The position numbers were made by a program, and so were the translations under genes. A stretch of DNA of 64,000 nt from positions 69,767,554-69,831,553 of the forward strand of contig OX485803.1 of NCBI GenBank assembly GCA_950295325.1, in the 5' to 3' direction. A model generated the notes under the pieces. The model was given only the letters and a program-made list of their open reading frames with translations. It made no database searches and was not told where the DNA came from. Each line of letters starts with the position of its first letter. The stretch's first letter is position 1. Source of the stretch: Polytrichum commune. Lineage: Eukaryota; Streptophyta; Polytrichopsida; Polytrichales; Polytrichaceae. This document shows positions 33,792 to 46,697 of this stretch, one piece after another.

Positions 33792-35230
33792 TAACTGATC
33801 AAAGCCCGATTGTGGTTTCTTTGCAGGCAAACTCTCATTAATTACGACCTAATGTTCTCTGGGTGCATGAAGCTCTTTATCTCATCTGTGCCATTGCTCT
33901 TTATCTCTTTTATGTACCGGGTTTGTAATGAAGTAGTCGGTTTCCAGAATCTGGATGCAAAGTTTGTTTGAACACGTGCAATAAATTAATGCATGTCTTC
34001 AGGATCAGAGGAGTATTATCTGTCAGGCTATAAGGAACCCATTCACAACTCATGGGGAAACAAGGGTAACCAGCAAATACATTGAGGCCCAATTTTTGCT
34101 TGATTCATTGCGGTGGTTGGGTCTTAAATGCTTACTTTATCCAAGTAGCCCACTTCTCCTACGACATGAACATGTGATTAGTGCAAGATGGGTAGCAAAT
34201 CCAAATCAAGGTTGTAGCCACTCTCGTCTTTCGTCATATTTTGCAGAGCTCATATGAATATCAAATTAGTGTGGGTAATTGGAAATTAGTGTGGCCCATA
34301 CTAATTAGACAAATCAATGTAGTTTTGTACAAATAAATATAGTGTAATGATTTTTTGGGGGAGAGGTAAGTGTATCCCAAGGTTTCTCACATGAGGAGTA
34401 CATTTCATCCAGATTTAACTTGTACCCTCAAAAGTTCATGTGTGTTAATCCATAAGGCAAATACTTGTCATCCCCCCAATGCCATACTTCAATGACTTTG
34501 TCAATATAAAGTGAACTATGAGCATGTACCCATGAAATGTTCATTTATTTTTCCAATTGCTTAATGCCATGTATACATAATCAAGGTACCTTACAACGTT
34601 ATATTCGTTAATTTGAGACTTTGGAAAGTTTCAAAATATAATTTACCCATAGTTTGGGATGCCAATATTGTGAGCATGCGGAACATTGGGAACATGATAG
34701 TTTACAAATTCATATGCAAACAATATTCACAGTCTTAAATATGGTAAGTCTTTAAATCATAATCAAAACATGAACTACACGTGGAAAATAACAATCCAAT
34801 CCCCCAAAAAATGGTTTTATGTCATTATAGAGTCCAGGATGCGCATCCCATATATAAGGGTCTTATTGAATTGGATGGCACATCCCAAACCTATTTATAA
34901 ATTTGAATGTAGCCACAATACAACCAAGTCTATAAAGTGCTCCTATCTTCCACATTAATTTCAACCTACGTTATGTTTCCCCATCTTCATCTTCCGCTTC
35001 ATATTCATTCTCAACGTCATTTTCTGCAACTGCAACACGTGCCACATTGTCTTTGACAAAATCTACATTTTTGGGGGGGACGGTCATTGTTTTTTATTTG
35101 GAACCCTACGCGCTTCCAAGTACAAAGTATGGTATCCATGTGTTATCCCTACCGGTCCGTACACTGAGTCCATGTAGATAGGCTTTTAGATTGGGTTCCA
35201 ATTAAGAAAACCACACAGGGAAGGCCAAAT
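33792..35230. other. Noncoding stretch
   Basis: No gene. About 34,145-34,265 weakly matches 13,320-13,450, and about 34,345-34,400 matches 42,722-42,740 (gggggagaggtaagtgta). Both suggest old dispersed repeat pieces. Confidence 0.4.
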
Positions 35231-35233
35231 GAG

Positions 35234-37720
35234 TGTCAGGGGTTGCATCTAGGGATCACCATTGAGTTAATTGATAGATTACAAGAGAATTAAGATTTAT
35301 TTAGGACAACAAACACAGGGAAAAAGACTTCTAGAGTGAGTTTTAGGATTGATTTAATTAAGGTTGAGGGTCACTCACAGCAGTACATGCAATTGATCAG
35401 TCACTCCCTCACAACCCACCCTCATCAGTAACATCACTCTTATAATGTGTTTTGCAATTCAGGGAGTCACAGCTCAGCCATAGACATTTAAGTACGCCAT
35501 AGTCTCAGAAACCCAAGGCAAAAACTCCTTGAGGTGAACCATAGTCTCTTCAGTAAAGTAGCCAAGTCTCAAAAGGCCACACCACAGTTAGTAAGGATAT
35601 CATGTTCCCAATTGACTCCTCCTATGGTTAAGTGATGGATTTAATTAAATTAGATATAGACCACAGTAATGAATTATTTCCTTAGTCAGTTTTAGACTTA
35701 ACACTATCTCAGTGGAATTGAATGCATTAAAATAAATTATTAAAATTAACAAAAGTCTAACGTGTGACAGTAACCTAGTGACCGAGGCTAGAACCGAACC
35801 GAACAAAGCCAGGACCGTAAGAGTCTAATCGCAGGACCATAGTCTACACAACACGGCCATAGTCTAGTCACCAGTAACAGTCACAAGTAACCAGTATCAA
35901 GTCACGTCTTATAGAGAGGGCCATAGTCTTAGTATCCAGTAACCAGTAACAAGTAGCCAGTCACTAGTAACCAAGTCAGCGTCAAGTTCTCGAAGGTGAT
36001 GCTGGCCACTCCTCCTTTTATGCTTGCCTTTGAGTGCTCCCCCTAACAATATGGGTTAAAGGCGGCTTAGCTCTCCCACGCGACTCCTCCTTCGGTCTTC
36101 ACGCGCGTGCAGCTCCTTCTCTCCTCCTTACAGGAACGGCGATTCCACTTCACAGCTTCGCAGATTCAATTCACCTACCCCTTCTCAAGGTGGTGACTGT
36201 TACTAAAATTTAACACACTCCATTGCCGCAAGCAGTCAGAACTTCATCGAATCCCACTTATTCGGCACTTAATTCATAAACAGTTTCCATTAATAAATCA
36301 TTACTCTGTAGACATAATTTTGCTCCCTGCTTAGAGTTACACACCAACTTTGTGCTCCCCGGTGTTTTCTTTCACTCAATTAGCAACTTAGCCGAAGTGA
36401 GTCTGCTCTCGGGAAATTCAATTTCTAAATTGCTTCTACCCTGAATTCGTTTCGAGTAAGCTCCGCTGTTCTCTCTTTTGACTGATAAGTTTTCAACACT
36501 GAATCCTGATTCGGATAGAGAATCAGATGTCAATCATTCACGACAACTTAACTACATCCATCACCACTCTGAGGGAAAAGAGGATTGCTCACAGAATTAT
36601 GGTCTTACTCTTTAAATGACACACTCCTCTCCTCAGATAGCCAGTCACAAGTAGTTATTTAGTTTGGAATCTCTTCATCAAGATTACTGAAATTAAGGCA
36701 TAGAGTTGACCTCAAAGGAATTTCACATTCCTATCTCGCGTCACACATATAAATAATCTCAAGGGATTTATGATGATCAAAATGCTTCACGCCTTCGATC
36801 TCGGACAATCACAAGACAAGGGGAAGAAGAAATCGCTCCTTTCACAGGTTTTCCAGTTCGACTTGCAGTTCTATAAGAATTTCCGAAGAGATAACAAATT
36901 GTTTCTCCGATGTCCAGCACAACTTCACATCAGGTAGATGAAGACTAATCCAACCAATTCACATGGCCGAATACACACATCAAGAATGAACTTCACATTC
37001 ACTCTATTATGACATGACAAGTTCCCAATTCAGACTTGCATATCAATTACGGGTTTCACACTTCTTTACTCGACTTTCAACAATGAAAATTACACAACAA
37101 TTATCTTACTCCCTTCACATGAGAAAGGTAATACACTGCTTTCCCGATCCTTCACGAACCAGAAAATGACTCTTTGACTTAATTGATTCACAACAACAAC
37201 ACAAACAACACATCACAATTTCGATTCACTTACACACAGTTGATAAGACAGCTTCACGCTGTAATATTATATTAAGAAGAGTAAGATGTACATCACAAAG
37301 GGCTTCACACCCAAGCGAAAAGCACTCAAAAAACGACAAAGCAAGGGAGGCTCTCTTCTCGAGAGGAACTGCCTTTCTCCTCTCCCTCTTCTCCTCTATA
37401 TCCCCTAAATTAACTACCTCGTCTCTTGGAATCAGATTTCATAAGGCTCTTCGACTTGGTCACATGTCTATTGCCCTACCCAAAAGACTCTTCCTCTTGG
37501 GATCTGTTTCATATGAACTAAATGTTTCACCCTTAGCTCATTTCGGATAATTGGTCACTAATGACTTACTTTAACGTCCATTTCACATTCTGAGTGCCAA
37601 TATGAATTCACATCCTATCAAAATTCTAAAATGACTATTCTGAGACCAAAAAGTTGTACCACAGTCCATTGTCCACTTAAAACCCTTTTTGATGTCCCAA
37701 CCTAAATAGGTGTGAAGCAC
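35234..37720 (-). repeat. LTR-like noncoding block, ends unresolved
   Basis: Starts at an LTR-style tgtcaggggttgcatc. On the minus strand a TATA-like gatatagaggag near 37,390 precedes an AT-rich, polyadenylation-like stretch (ttcttaatataatatt, about 37,265-37,280), as in LTR R/U5 regions. No gag or pol frame is present. I could not match a 5-bp target duplication or a second LTR, so a solo or truncated LTR is a guess. The block also contains the AGTAACCAGT cluster listed separately. Confidence 0.3.
35865..35975. repeat. Clustered AGTAACCAGT-type short repeats
   Basis: Variants of caccagtaac, aagtaaccagt and ccatagtct recur about every 10-20 bp over roughly 110 bp. This is a degenerate short-unit repeat inside the LTR-like block. 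Confidence 0.55.
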
Positions 37721-37723
37721 GTT

Positions 37724-40520
37724 CTAGTCTGTGGTGTTTGGACGGCAATATTCCATTACAATTTGACGAAAATTGAGGCTCGTTTGAACAAAATTGGGTG
37801 AAGACAATGCTTTCACCAACCAGATTGGCTTGGGGTGCTCCTCGTCTCCTTCATGTACAAGAACCATATAACCTTCGTGGTAATTAACAACCACACAAAA
37901 CGACGAAGCCGAATGATTGCGTGCAGGGCCAATGTAATGCCCGTCCACTACGAACTCTTCACATATGTCTTCATTGATGAAGAACATGGCGTTGGATTCC
38001 ATAACTATCAATCAACTTTGTGGCCAAAGTCCTTGAACCAAAGTTGTACGGGTATCGATACCAAGTATCAGCAAGGCCGAGTAAATACAATCCCAATACG
38101 CAATCAACGCTTCGTGAGTATCTCGAACACGTTTGGTGATATTTTTTTCAAACAACTCTTTCCAATGCTCAATGAATCCGGGATATACTTTTGATGAATT
38201 CCGGCCCATTCCTCATGGGGTCATACATTTGTCATCATTGTCTTGACGCCACATGATTATATTATCTCCGAGCCCCAATTAGGAAATGTCAACAAAAGCT
38301 TGAACTACATGGCAAGGACACCATCATCCCTCATATAGAAACATAATTATTGTGTTTTGGTATGTCCGACCAAACGGTCCACTCCTTTCAACATGTATGA
38401 CTTGATGAAGGCCTTGAATTTCAGTATTTCTACAATCACATGCATGACCACTGGTACATTGTCCATATCCATGTATGATTTCATGAGAAGTGGTATGATG
38501 GAAAAATCTTCTTCATGCAACTTCATGCTCCAACGGCAAAATTACGCATTAATGTCATTGTGTGTGTGCCCCACCATCAATAAAGATACAAACATCTTTT
38601 TGAAAATGCCTTTCGCCAGGTGCATCGACCAAAAATAAAACATGTATCGACATTTGTTGTTTTTAGCACAATCATCAAGTTGCATGTGTAGAGTTGGAGG
38701 CAAAGGTTTTGCAAGAATGAGTTTTTTGGTGGTTCTAGCAATAAAGACATATAGATCTCCTTCCCTTGAAGCACTGCCTCAGAAAGGGGTGTCGTTTCAT
38801 TACGATTAAAAAGGGCATTGGAAAAGTGTACCGGTGGCTTCTCAACATCGTGCAAGAGTTTTACAAATGAAAGAACCGTGTGGTTGACATCGCCAGGGTA
38901 GAAGTCCAAACCATAATGGGCATATTTAACGTCCACATGGCCATGGGCGATCATACCTAAGAAAAACAAACCATGCATGAACAACAAAAATATGAAATAA
39001 AAACCATGCAAATGAATGAAGTTGGACATTTGGCAAATGCACCCAATGCAAATTAAAGAGCCCTTAAACACACACATTTGGGATTTTCTATGAACATATG
39101 ACAACTACATGTAACTTGAAGAGACCGTCCATGGTCTTTATTTTGCATGCATAACAAGGGCATGCAGTCTTGGCATGGTCCATTTTATCATGGATGACTA
39201 TTAGAATCTCTACGGGCCTCATCATGAATAGTGCACAGTTCTTGTAGTAATCTTGACGGTGCGCCTTCTGGTTGTTGATATGCTCAATGTACTTTCTCTG
39301 GTGTCTAATACAGGATTCAATGCCTATAGGGTGGGCATCCAAAAGAACTTTCTATTTTTCACACACCATATACCTAACAAATTTGTCCCCAAATTTCTTT
39401 AAAATGTATTCCGCGAACTGTTGGTTTTTAATTACATTCAACTTGGACAAAAAAATGGGTCCACGTCTCGCTTTGTGACCTACTTCATTGATGTCCTTTA
39501 ATTTGTCCTTCCATTTTGTACATGTGGGCAACACCATTTGATCAACTTTCTCCCCTAAAGACAATGTCCTTGTCTTGTGGATATTGCATCGGACATTAAC
39601 ATTATGATGGTGGAGAGTGTCGCAGAGGCTTGGAATGTAGCCTCTCTAGGTTTCTTTGTGCCATAGTTGCCATGAAACGAGAACATCAACCCAACAATGA
39701 AGACCTTTGAAACATGTAAAAGTTAGGCTTGGAAACTACATGGATGATGTACCATGTTGTGGAGTACACTTCCACATTCTCAGGAGTCACTACCTTATGG
39801 CTATGAGTATCAATGTGCAAATTTTTGTGGACCTCGAGTTTCTTCACCGACTGCATATGGAAATCCGCAAACCACATCTGTTGACGAAGAGATTTTTTTT
39901 TGCATAAGGAAAAAATCAACAACATTTCTTTGCATAACAATCCTTTGTGCAGAAAAAGACGGATAGATTTGTCGTTCAATATGCGATCCCACCAACGTTG
40001 TTTTTCTCCGTGAGATACGTGACCATAGTCATATCTATGCATAGCTTTGTGAGGGCGCATTGTGGGCGACAAAGCAAACTATGTTTCTTTATGCCAATGC
40101 TCATGATTCCACACTCTTACTCCTTCATGGAGAACCCGTCAAATGGGCCATCGACTCAAGGAAAATCTCCACGTTACGCCACCTCAAACGGAAGCAAAGA
40201 ATTCAAGATGCACACGCTGACATCGTTGACACCAAGGGGGTTGGCATTGACACATTCACAAGGATAAGAGTTTCAACAAATCCCATTTGCCACCGGGATA
40301 CCAATCTCGTTAAGTAGAATAACATCAAGTCCCACCCAATGCTCCCTCTTGAAACCAACACATAATGGAATTCAGTGTGATCATCCTCAGAATGTTGAGA
40401 TTGTTCGTGCACTTTGAGAAATCCATTGGTGGATGTATTCACAGACACACCCACCATGCATGTCCCATCAATATTGTCAGCCGTTAGTGAAGAATATTTA
40501 GTAACACTATTTAAGGACAA
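37724..40520 (-). pseudogene. DUF7869-like gene remnant
   Basis: Reading minus-strand frames in order gives one large decayed protein. The upstream part has KWKDKLKDINEVGHKARRG (39,352-39,564), then HDKMDHAKTACPCYACK (39,088-39,342), then MIAHGHVDVKYAHYGLDFYP and LLEPPKNSFLQNLCLQL (38,577-39,104). After that come a VGHTH-like motif and a C-terminal segment HWKELFEKN (38,012-38,209), with traces down to 37,724. This order matches the DUF7869-type proteins I recall from non-seed plants and other eukaryotes; function unknown, probably mobile-element related. At least six stops or frame changes interrupt it. The 5' limit is unsure; 40,203-40,520 may be its N-terminus. Confidence 0.65.
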
Positions 40521-42974
40521 AACATCCTAGTAAATGCTTTCTCCATGATACTATCATTTATTTTACATAGTTACTTTATTATTATTGACACACATGCATT
40601 TGTTATCTTACACCTACAATCCAGTGGTATATGACAAGGCTTGTAGTCAAAAGACGTATGTAAAAAAGACATGCATGTTATGATAAGATTGAAGTCTGGA
40701 CTATGTGATCAAAATGCACTCAACACTCTTCAGGTCAAAGAGGGATAATTTCAAAGTTAACTTTTGACCTGAACCAAAGTCGTATCTGAACTCCAATATT
40801 GGATGTTTAAATAACAATCTTCATGATTCACAATAGTTGCTATTAAACAGATGAAGCAATTTCCAATCCAACCAACATTGGTAGACCAGTTGGACATGCC
40901 CACGGACCACAATAGGCCCACATATCTTAAAGGTTGGTAAGATTAAAAGATTTAGGGTTTAGGGTTTAGGGTTTAGTATTTGTGAAAGTTGTGCATGTCC
41001 AGTAGTTAATACAATAGATTACACACACAAACAATCTTGACTACTCGATAATCTATGTCGCATTAACTTAATTTATGTAGAATATACATTTGATGCTATC
41101 CAAGATTTTTGTGAAATTCGATGCACCAACGAAGGGTTGCGGCCCAATTTGCATATCACTGTGATAGCCAAGGACCTTATCAAGCATGAAGAAATGAAGG
41201 CAAAATCTACTATCTTTGGGAGGATGGGAACGTTGAGGGTTGAGGTTGTTGCCATGACAATCCCGCATCACAACTCCCAACATCCGTCATTTGTGCCCCC
41301 ACCAGGAGGGCCATAGAACCACTCATGAAGGCTAAAAAAACTGGGCATGGGGAGTAGGGAAAGCGGGTGATGAGCCAACAACTTCACCAAACTTGCCCAC
41401 TGGGGCTTAATCCAGGTGGGGGGAGGGGGGTTTGGAAGCTATGGAAGGGGGGTTAGAAAAGTAGAGAGGTTTGTAAATATTGGATATTATCTACATTAAA
41501 TAAGTTATAATTTCACTTAGATTGTATCCTTGACATATTTATATATCCAAATATTTATTTCTTTTAAAAAATTGGACCAAAATTATTGTGGGAATTTCAT
41601 ATTGTGTCATAAAACTAAGAAGAAAGCACACAAACACACAATTTTACGTGTCTCCACATCAAATTAGGGGTTTTTTTCGGAAAGGGGGTGGGGGCCGAGA
41701 AGGAGGAGACTGTAGAAGGGATAAAAAAAACAACTAAAATTTTATACATTGTTCACAAATAGCAATCCAAATGCAAGGGTATCACATGCCAAAATGGCAC
41801 AGCATAACACAAGTCCAAGCTAACTCCTTATGAGGGCCAGGGAGCGTACTCAAGGCTTACTCAACATCCACGTGGGTGTATAAAAGGGTATTAAGTGAGA
41901 GTTTGGTATACAAAATAATACACATGAAATGGGTATTGGTCCACTTAATTTTGTAGAATCATAGAGGGTTATATGAATTTCAAGGGAGAAGTGAGCATTC
42001 TACAAGGCAACTCTAAAGTTTATCATGCAAGGAGTTTCTTTCATCCAATAATTTACCCCCCACCCCCCACCCCTTGCTTGCACCCCCTAAAATATAATCC
42101 CATGAAGCAATACTTGTCAAAATCCTTTGTCATCCAAAACATTGTTTTCACCATTATGGTATGTTTTGCTCATTTGACTATGAAATTGTTGCTTGAAGCT
42201 TTAAGATTTAGGGTTCCATATTATTTTAAAGCATGCTCATAGCATTTGACACAAATCCTTGGTAAATAACATGTGTTCATAGCATTTGTTTTTTTGTTTG
42301 CATGTGTGGATTTTAGGACTTGTGAGGGAGGGTAATACTTGTCGATATTTCAAGTTTTCTTTTAGGGTTTCAATGTTTGAGGTTTTTGGAGTTGGTGATA
42401 ATTTCCTTGCACGATAATTGTTGGCATGTAAGTTTTAGGGTTGAATTGCTTACATTTTGTATAACATATGGCTCCCTTGTTGTCACCTTTGGAAATTCAT
42501 ATAAACTCGGGGTAGGCTTCAAATTTCTCCACAATTGAACCCAACTTCAACATCCACATTTGCATATTGACTAGAATCAAGATTTTGCATATCAAAGTTG
42601 TGTTTCATAGAGAACTTGAAAAGCAACCATTCATATCCATCTACAAATTTTAGGTTACAAAATTTACGTATGGATGGGTGTGATTCAACCTAGTTTATTA
42701 AAGATATATAGGGTAGTATAAACTTTGGGGGAGAGGTAAGTGTATTAGGGCCATAGGGGATGCATTGGATTCCTGTCCTTGTAGCACCTGAATGCACAAA
42801 AGATATTATTTGTTTTCCACCCAAGAATGGCATACATGTAGGGGTATTAGATCAAAGGTGATGAACACATGTGATGCATGCTTTGAATGAAGGGCCCTAA
42901 AGCACGCCTAAGGTGCCCAAAGTTTCTCACATGCAACATGACATTCACAAACTAAGGATTTTGTGATTATGCTA
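40521..42974. other. Noncoding stretch
   Basis: No convincing gene. It contains a telomere-type motif at 40,951 and C-rich and G-rich runs (41,415-41,440, 42,055-42,075). A 90-codon frame at 41,973 shows no recognisable features. Confidence 0.4.
40951..40976 (+). repeat. Interstitial TTTAGGG motif
   Basis: Three consecutive units plus a partial one. Too short for a chromosome end. Confidence 0.85.
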
Positions 42975-44530
42975 CGTCTAGGAGGTGAAAAATGTTCACC
43001 TATTGCACACAAAAATTAGGTATTTGAAACACACACACACACACACACACGCACACACAACAATTACAAAAGGAAAAAGAATTATGGAATTTTGGATCCA
43101 TTGTTTCTCCATATGTATTTCCCAAGTATTTCAAATGGCCATCTATTGCCACTAGAGAACAAGAACAAACAAAATTCATCTGCATCTCCATCCACCCTTC
43201 CAAAATTGATCATTTTGGACAAAAACGATTTGGATTTTAAATATTTCAAATATAATACTCAATACATATGATACTTAATAGACATGGACCTAATAGACAA
43301 TTCCAAACGGGTAGATTTTGAAAAACCTTAACTTTATTGATTGTGGATAGACATGATTAATGGTATCATGAGCAACAAGGAAAACTACAATAAAGTAACA
43401 TTTATTCAACACTTTAAGTGTCAAAAGCTAATTTTCACATTGGATTGAACATGATGTGATCAAAGTGGACATGATACGTAGCAAAATTATTCGGAAAAAT
43501 TAATTATTTCGCGTTGAATAAAATATCACCCTAAAGTAAGTCTTATGAATGAGTAACTTAGTGTCTGAGATTTATATTTGCCTTTGAAACAGTTAATCAA
43601 AGTGAGTAATGTCAACTTGTTGCATGCACAGGGGTCCCCCAACCAACATACAAGCCTTGAGGTTGGACAAAAACCAACAAAGTTCTTGAGCTAACTTAAT
43701 GATATGTATGTGTGAAGCTTAGGGCAAATTTTGGCCCAGTATGGAGATATTTTGAGGAGAAATTGAATGGTTTCAAGTACCACCATATATACCGGAGTTC
43801 AAAAGAAGAATCGATGACTAACTCAAGGAGATATTAGCTAAGGGTAGATAATCTCTTTTAAAGTATCGAACAATCGGTAAGGATACTTGTGGGAGTCTTT
43901 GCCGAGAATGACCGAGCAAGTTGCGTATCACTACAATCAAGGAGGGTTTCTTCACAAACTTGTACTTCACACAAGTGATGGTACAATAGAAATACCATTA
44001 CCGCAAGCATCCTAAACCATATATTTTTACAGCCCTTGGTCATGTGTGAAACATGATCCTTAAGATACACAATATAAGGTAGACTCACCTATTTGAGTGG
44101 TATGTGGCTAGGTGTGGATCTAAGAATGGACACCAAAACAACACGTGTATTAAAGAAAAAGATTGGATTACATGCTCAAAATATGTTAACCATTCTAAGT
44201 TCAATGGTCAACATGACTAGGAGGGGGATCTATATGACCACCTAACGTGTACGAAAATCTTCACTCTAATCATAGATAAGCTTCGAAATTTATGAGGTAA
44301 ATGAGTACATCCACGATTTGGATTTGCTAATCATCTCATGCTAATTGGGTGTATAATTTCCTATTGAGAAGTGGGTGCAGAGAGAAGTTTCCAAACAACG
44401 CACATCTATCTTATGTGGAAAATGATCAAACTTCAACCAAGTGCAAGGAGATAGCAAGTTGTTGTTGAATAATTGTTATGTTTTCGTAGATTTATAGGTA
44501 ATTGTAATACTCTTGTACTTTGCAGACCAG
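42975..44530. repeat. Dispersed repeat D1, copy 2
   Basis: Direct-orientation match to 10,561-12,363, including the (CA)n run at about 43,028-43,050. It preserves the empty site for the 5S SINE at 44,480-44,490. Homology stops at cagaccagtg, where TIR element A begins. Confidence 0.85.
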
Positions 44531-45452
44531 TGTGGCCGGGGATTCGTGGCACTCATGTATTTTCATTAGTGAGAGTTCATTCATCTTTGCGGATGAGATG
44601 AACCACTTTAGACACTACCTCACGTCGTCGGCTCCTTGTCTCAAGGGTTTCAAAAATACCAAGTTTTAGTAGTTCTAAATAATCCTAGTCTAATCTAATA
44701 CTTAAGGCTATAATACAAAGGGGGTTAGATAAAATAAAAATGCCTCATGTAGAAACAAGTGGGTGCATCATGCGTTGCCAACCTATCATTACTAGTCCGG
44801 TTATTTTTAAGAAACTAATATGGGCGGACATTAAATACCCCCTCACGAACTTTCGGGGGTGTCAAATCCGGGCTAGGGCAACCCTCTAAAAACAATTCTG
44901 AACCCAATTGAAAAATATTGCCCATCCCGCCCAACTTCAAAAAAAAAAACATTGCCCTTGCATTCTTGAAGGGCACTTGACTACAAATCCCATATTGAAT
45001 ACACTTCACTTCAAGGTCTAAAATCCAATATATATGTGCACTTCCAATTAATAAATAAGCAATTGATCGGGATTTCATTCCGGAAGTGAAACCATCAATG
45101 AAGCACGTAATTAACTTGGAGGTCAAAAACATTACAAAATCCTCATTAAAATTGAGGTTATAATTTTGTGACTTAAAACTATCTTTGTCATCCTAATGAT
45201 AGATTAGTGCAAGTGTTCATAAAATGACCAAAATGAAACAATGAACGTAGAATATAAAACATACAACAAAAAAATTGTATAAAAATAAATCTTAATTTTT
45301 AGGTAATATAATATGAGCTTTAAATAAATTGTATGTTATTTGGAATTAGACTTGTGGGACAACGTTATGGATGGGGTATACTTAAAAAATCATAAGTTCC
45401 TGACTATTGCCTATATGAAATATTGTAATTTTTTATCCTCATCAAATATTGT

Positions 45453-46480
45453 TGTGGGAGTCCAAATTCGACGGAAATACGGAAATACGGATTCATTTTC
45501 CGTATTTTACCCTGCTTGTATGAGGATAATAGGGTCTCTTAGGATAAACTAATTGTACTAGGAAAATAGGGCATTCTAAATCCGCCTTGCGCGATAAAAA
45601 GGTTTAAAAGGAGTTGGAGAAGGGTTCCTTCTCCACTGTTGTATTCTGGTTGCTCCTACTCTAATCAATTCTTTGATTTCTTACTCCTTGACTTTCATTG
45701 CTTGAATTTGTGTACGAATGATTCGGAGATCGTTAGCGGAAGGGAAAGAAAGCATGAGGGATAGGAGTTCTGGATAGGACATGGGAGAGGAGACCCAGAT
45801 CAGATCTAGTCATTGCCTTGCGGATCCTCTCTGGGTGTAGTGGGAGGGAAACCTCACTGTTCCGGATGGTTGAGTAACGTCTAGGTGGGATAGCCGCTGG
45901 GAGGATTAGGTGAGATCCGGAAGGGATCCGGACTTACGCCATCCGAGCTTCTGAAGAGGTCCCACCGTCCTTAGACAGATCAATCCGGAAAGTGGTATGG
46001 GTCACCCACTTATCCTGTCGAGTCAGATCTCTGGTTGGAATCCGGACTACTCTGGTCGTTGTGGTCCTTAGAGATAATCCGGAGCTCCATGTGTGACCGG
46101 CCAAGACGGATTTGATCAATCCGGATTGGTTGTGAGGGAATTTCCGGATCCCAATCTTATAAGGGACGTCTTCACCGGAAGAAACCACCTATTCTAGAGG
46201 GTAGACGTAGAGGGGTGATTAAGCCTTACAATTAGGACCTAGAAATACAATCCGGAAAGGCCAACTCCGGAAGAAGAAGAAGAGTGTCCAAAAGACCAAA
46301 AGTCCGGAAACAGGGGTTCCGGAAATTTGGCTAAGGAATAGAATATAAGCAGGTACGGAGAGTTCTAGACCTCCTACACTTCACAGAATCCCTGGACGAT
46401 ACTAGGGTCATCCGGAGAAAACCGGATTGGGCACTTAGAAACGCCAATCCGGATGTTTTTTGTTTTCGCGTGTTCCCACA
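45453..46480 (+). repeat. 5' LTR, 1,028 bp
   Basis: Starts TGTGGGAGTCC and ends TTCCCACA, with inverted ends TGTGGGA/TCCCACA. Promoter-like gataaaaaggtttaaaagg near 45,593-45,612 could serve as a TATA region. Near-identical to the 3' LTR apart from one extra internal block there. Confidence 0.93.
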
Positions 46481-46502
46481 CGATTTTGGTGCCGCTGCCG
46501 AG
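46481..46502 (+). promoter_or_regulatory. Primer-binding site region
   Basis: Just after the 5' LTR the sequence ttttggtgccgctgccgagg resembles the tggcgccgttgcc-type PBS of plant Ty3 elements, used for tRNA priming. The exact tRNA was not determined. Confidence 0.6.
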
Positions 46503-46697
46503 GATTCTAAAGCTGTAGGGGGAGGTGACGCCCTGGACCTACTGGTGCATACGATCGCAAGGCGGATTCCATTCAGCAATGTGTCCCTAGCTGGGATGAG
46601 CGGATCCCAATCGGTTGGTCCAGCGCCCTGGAGATCCGCCCGACTTGAAAACAAAAGAGGAAGTGTGATAGTGCATGATTTACCGAGCACTAACTAG

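Noticed and set aside
41068-41283. A 71-codon minus frame
   Set aside because: No domain, no conserved copy and no splice context; probably chance.
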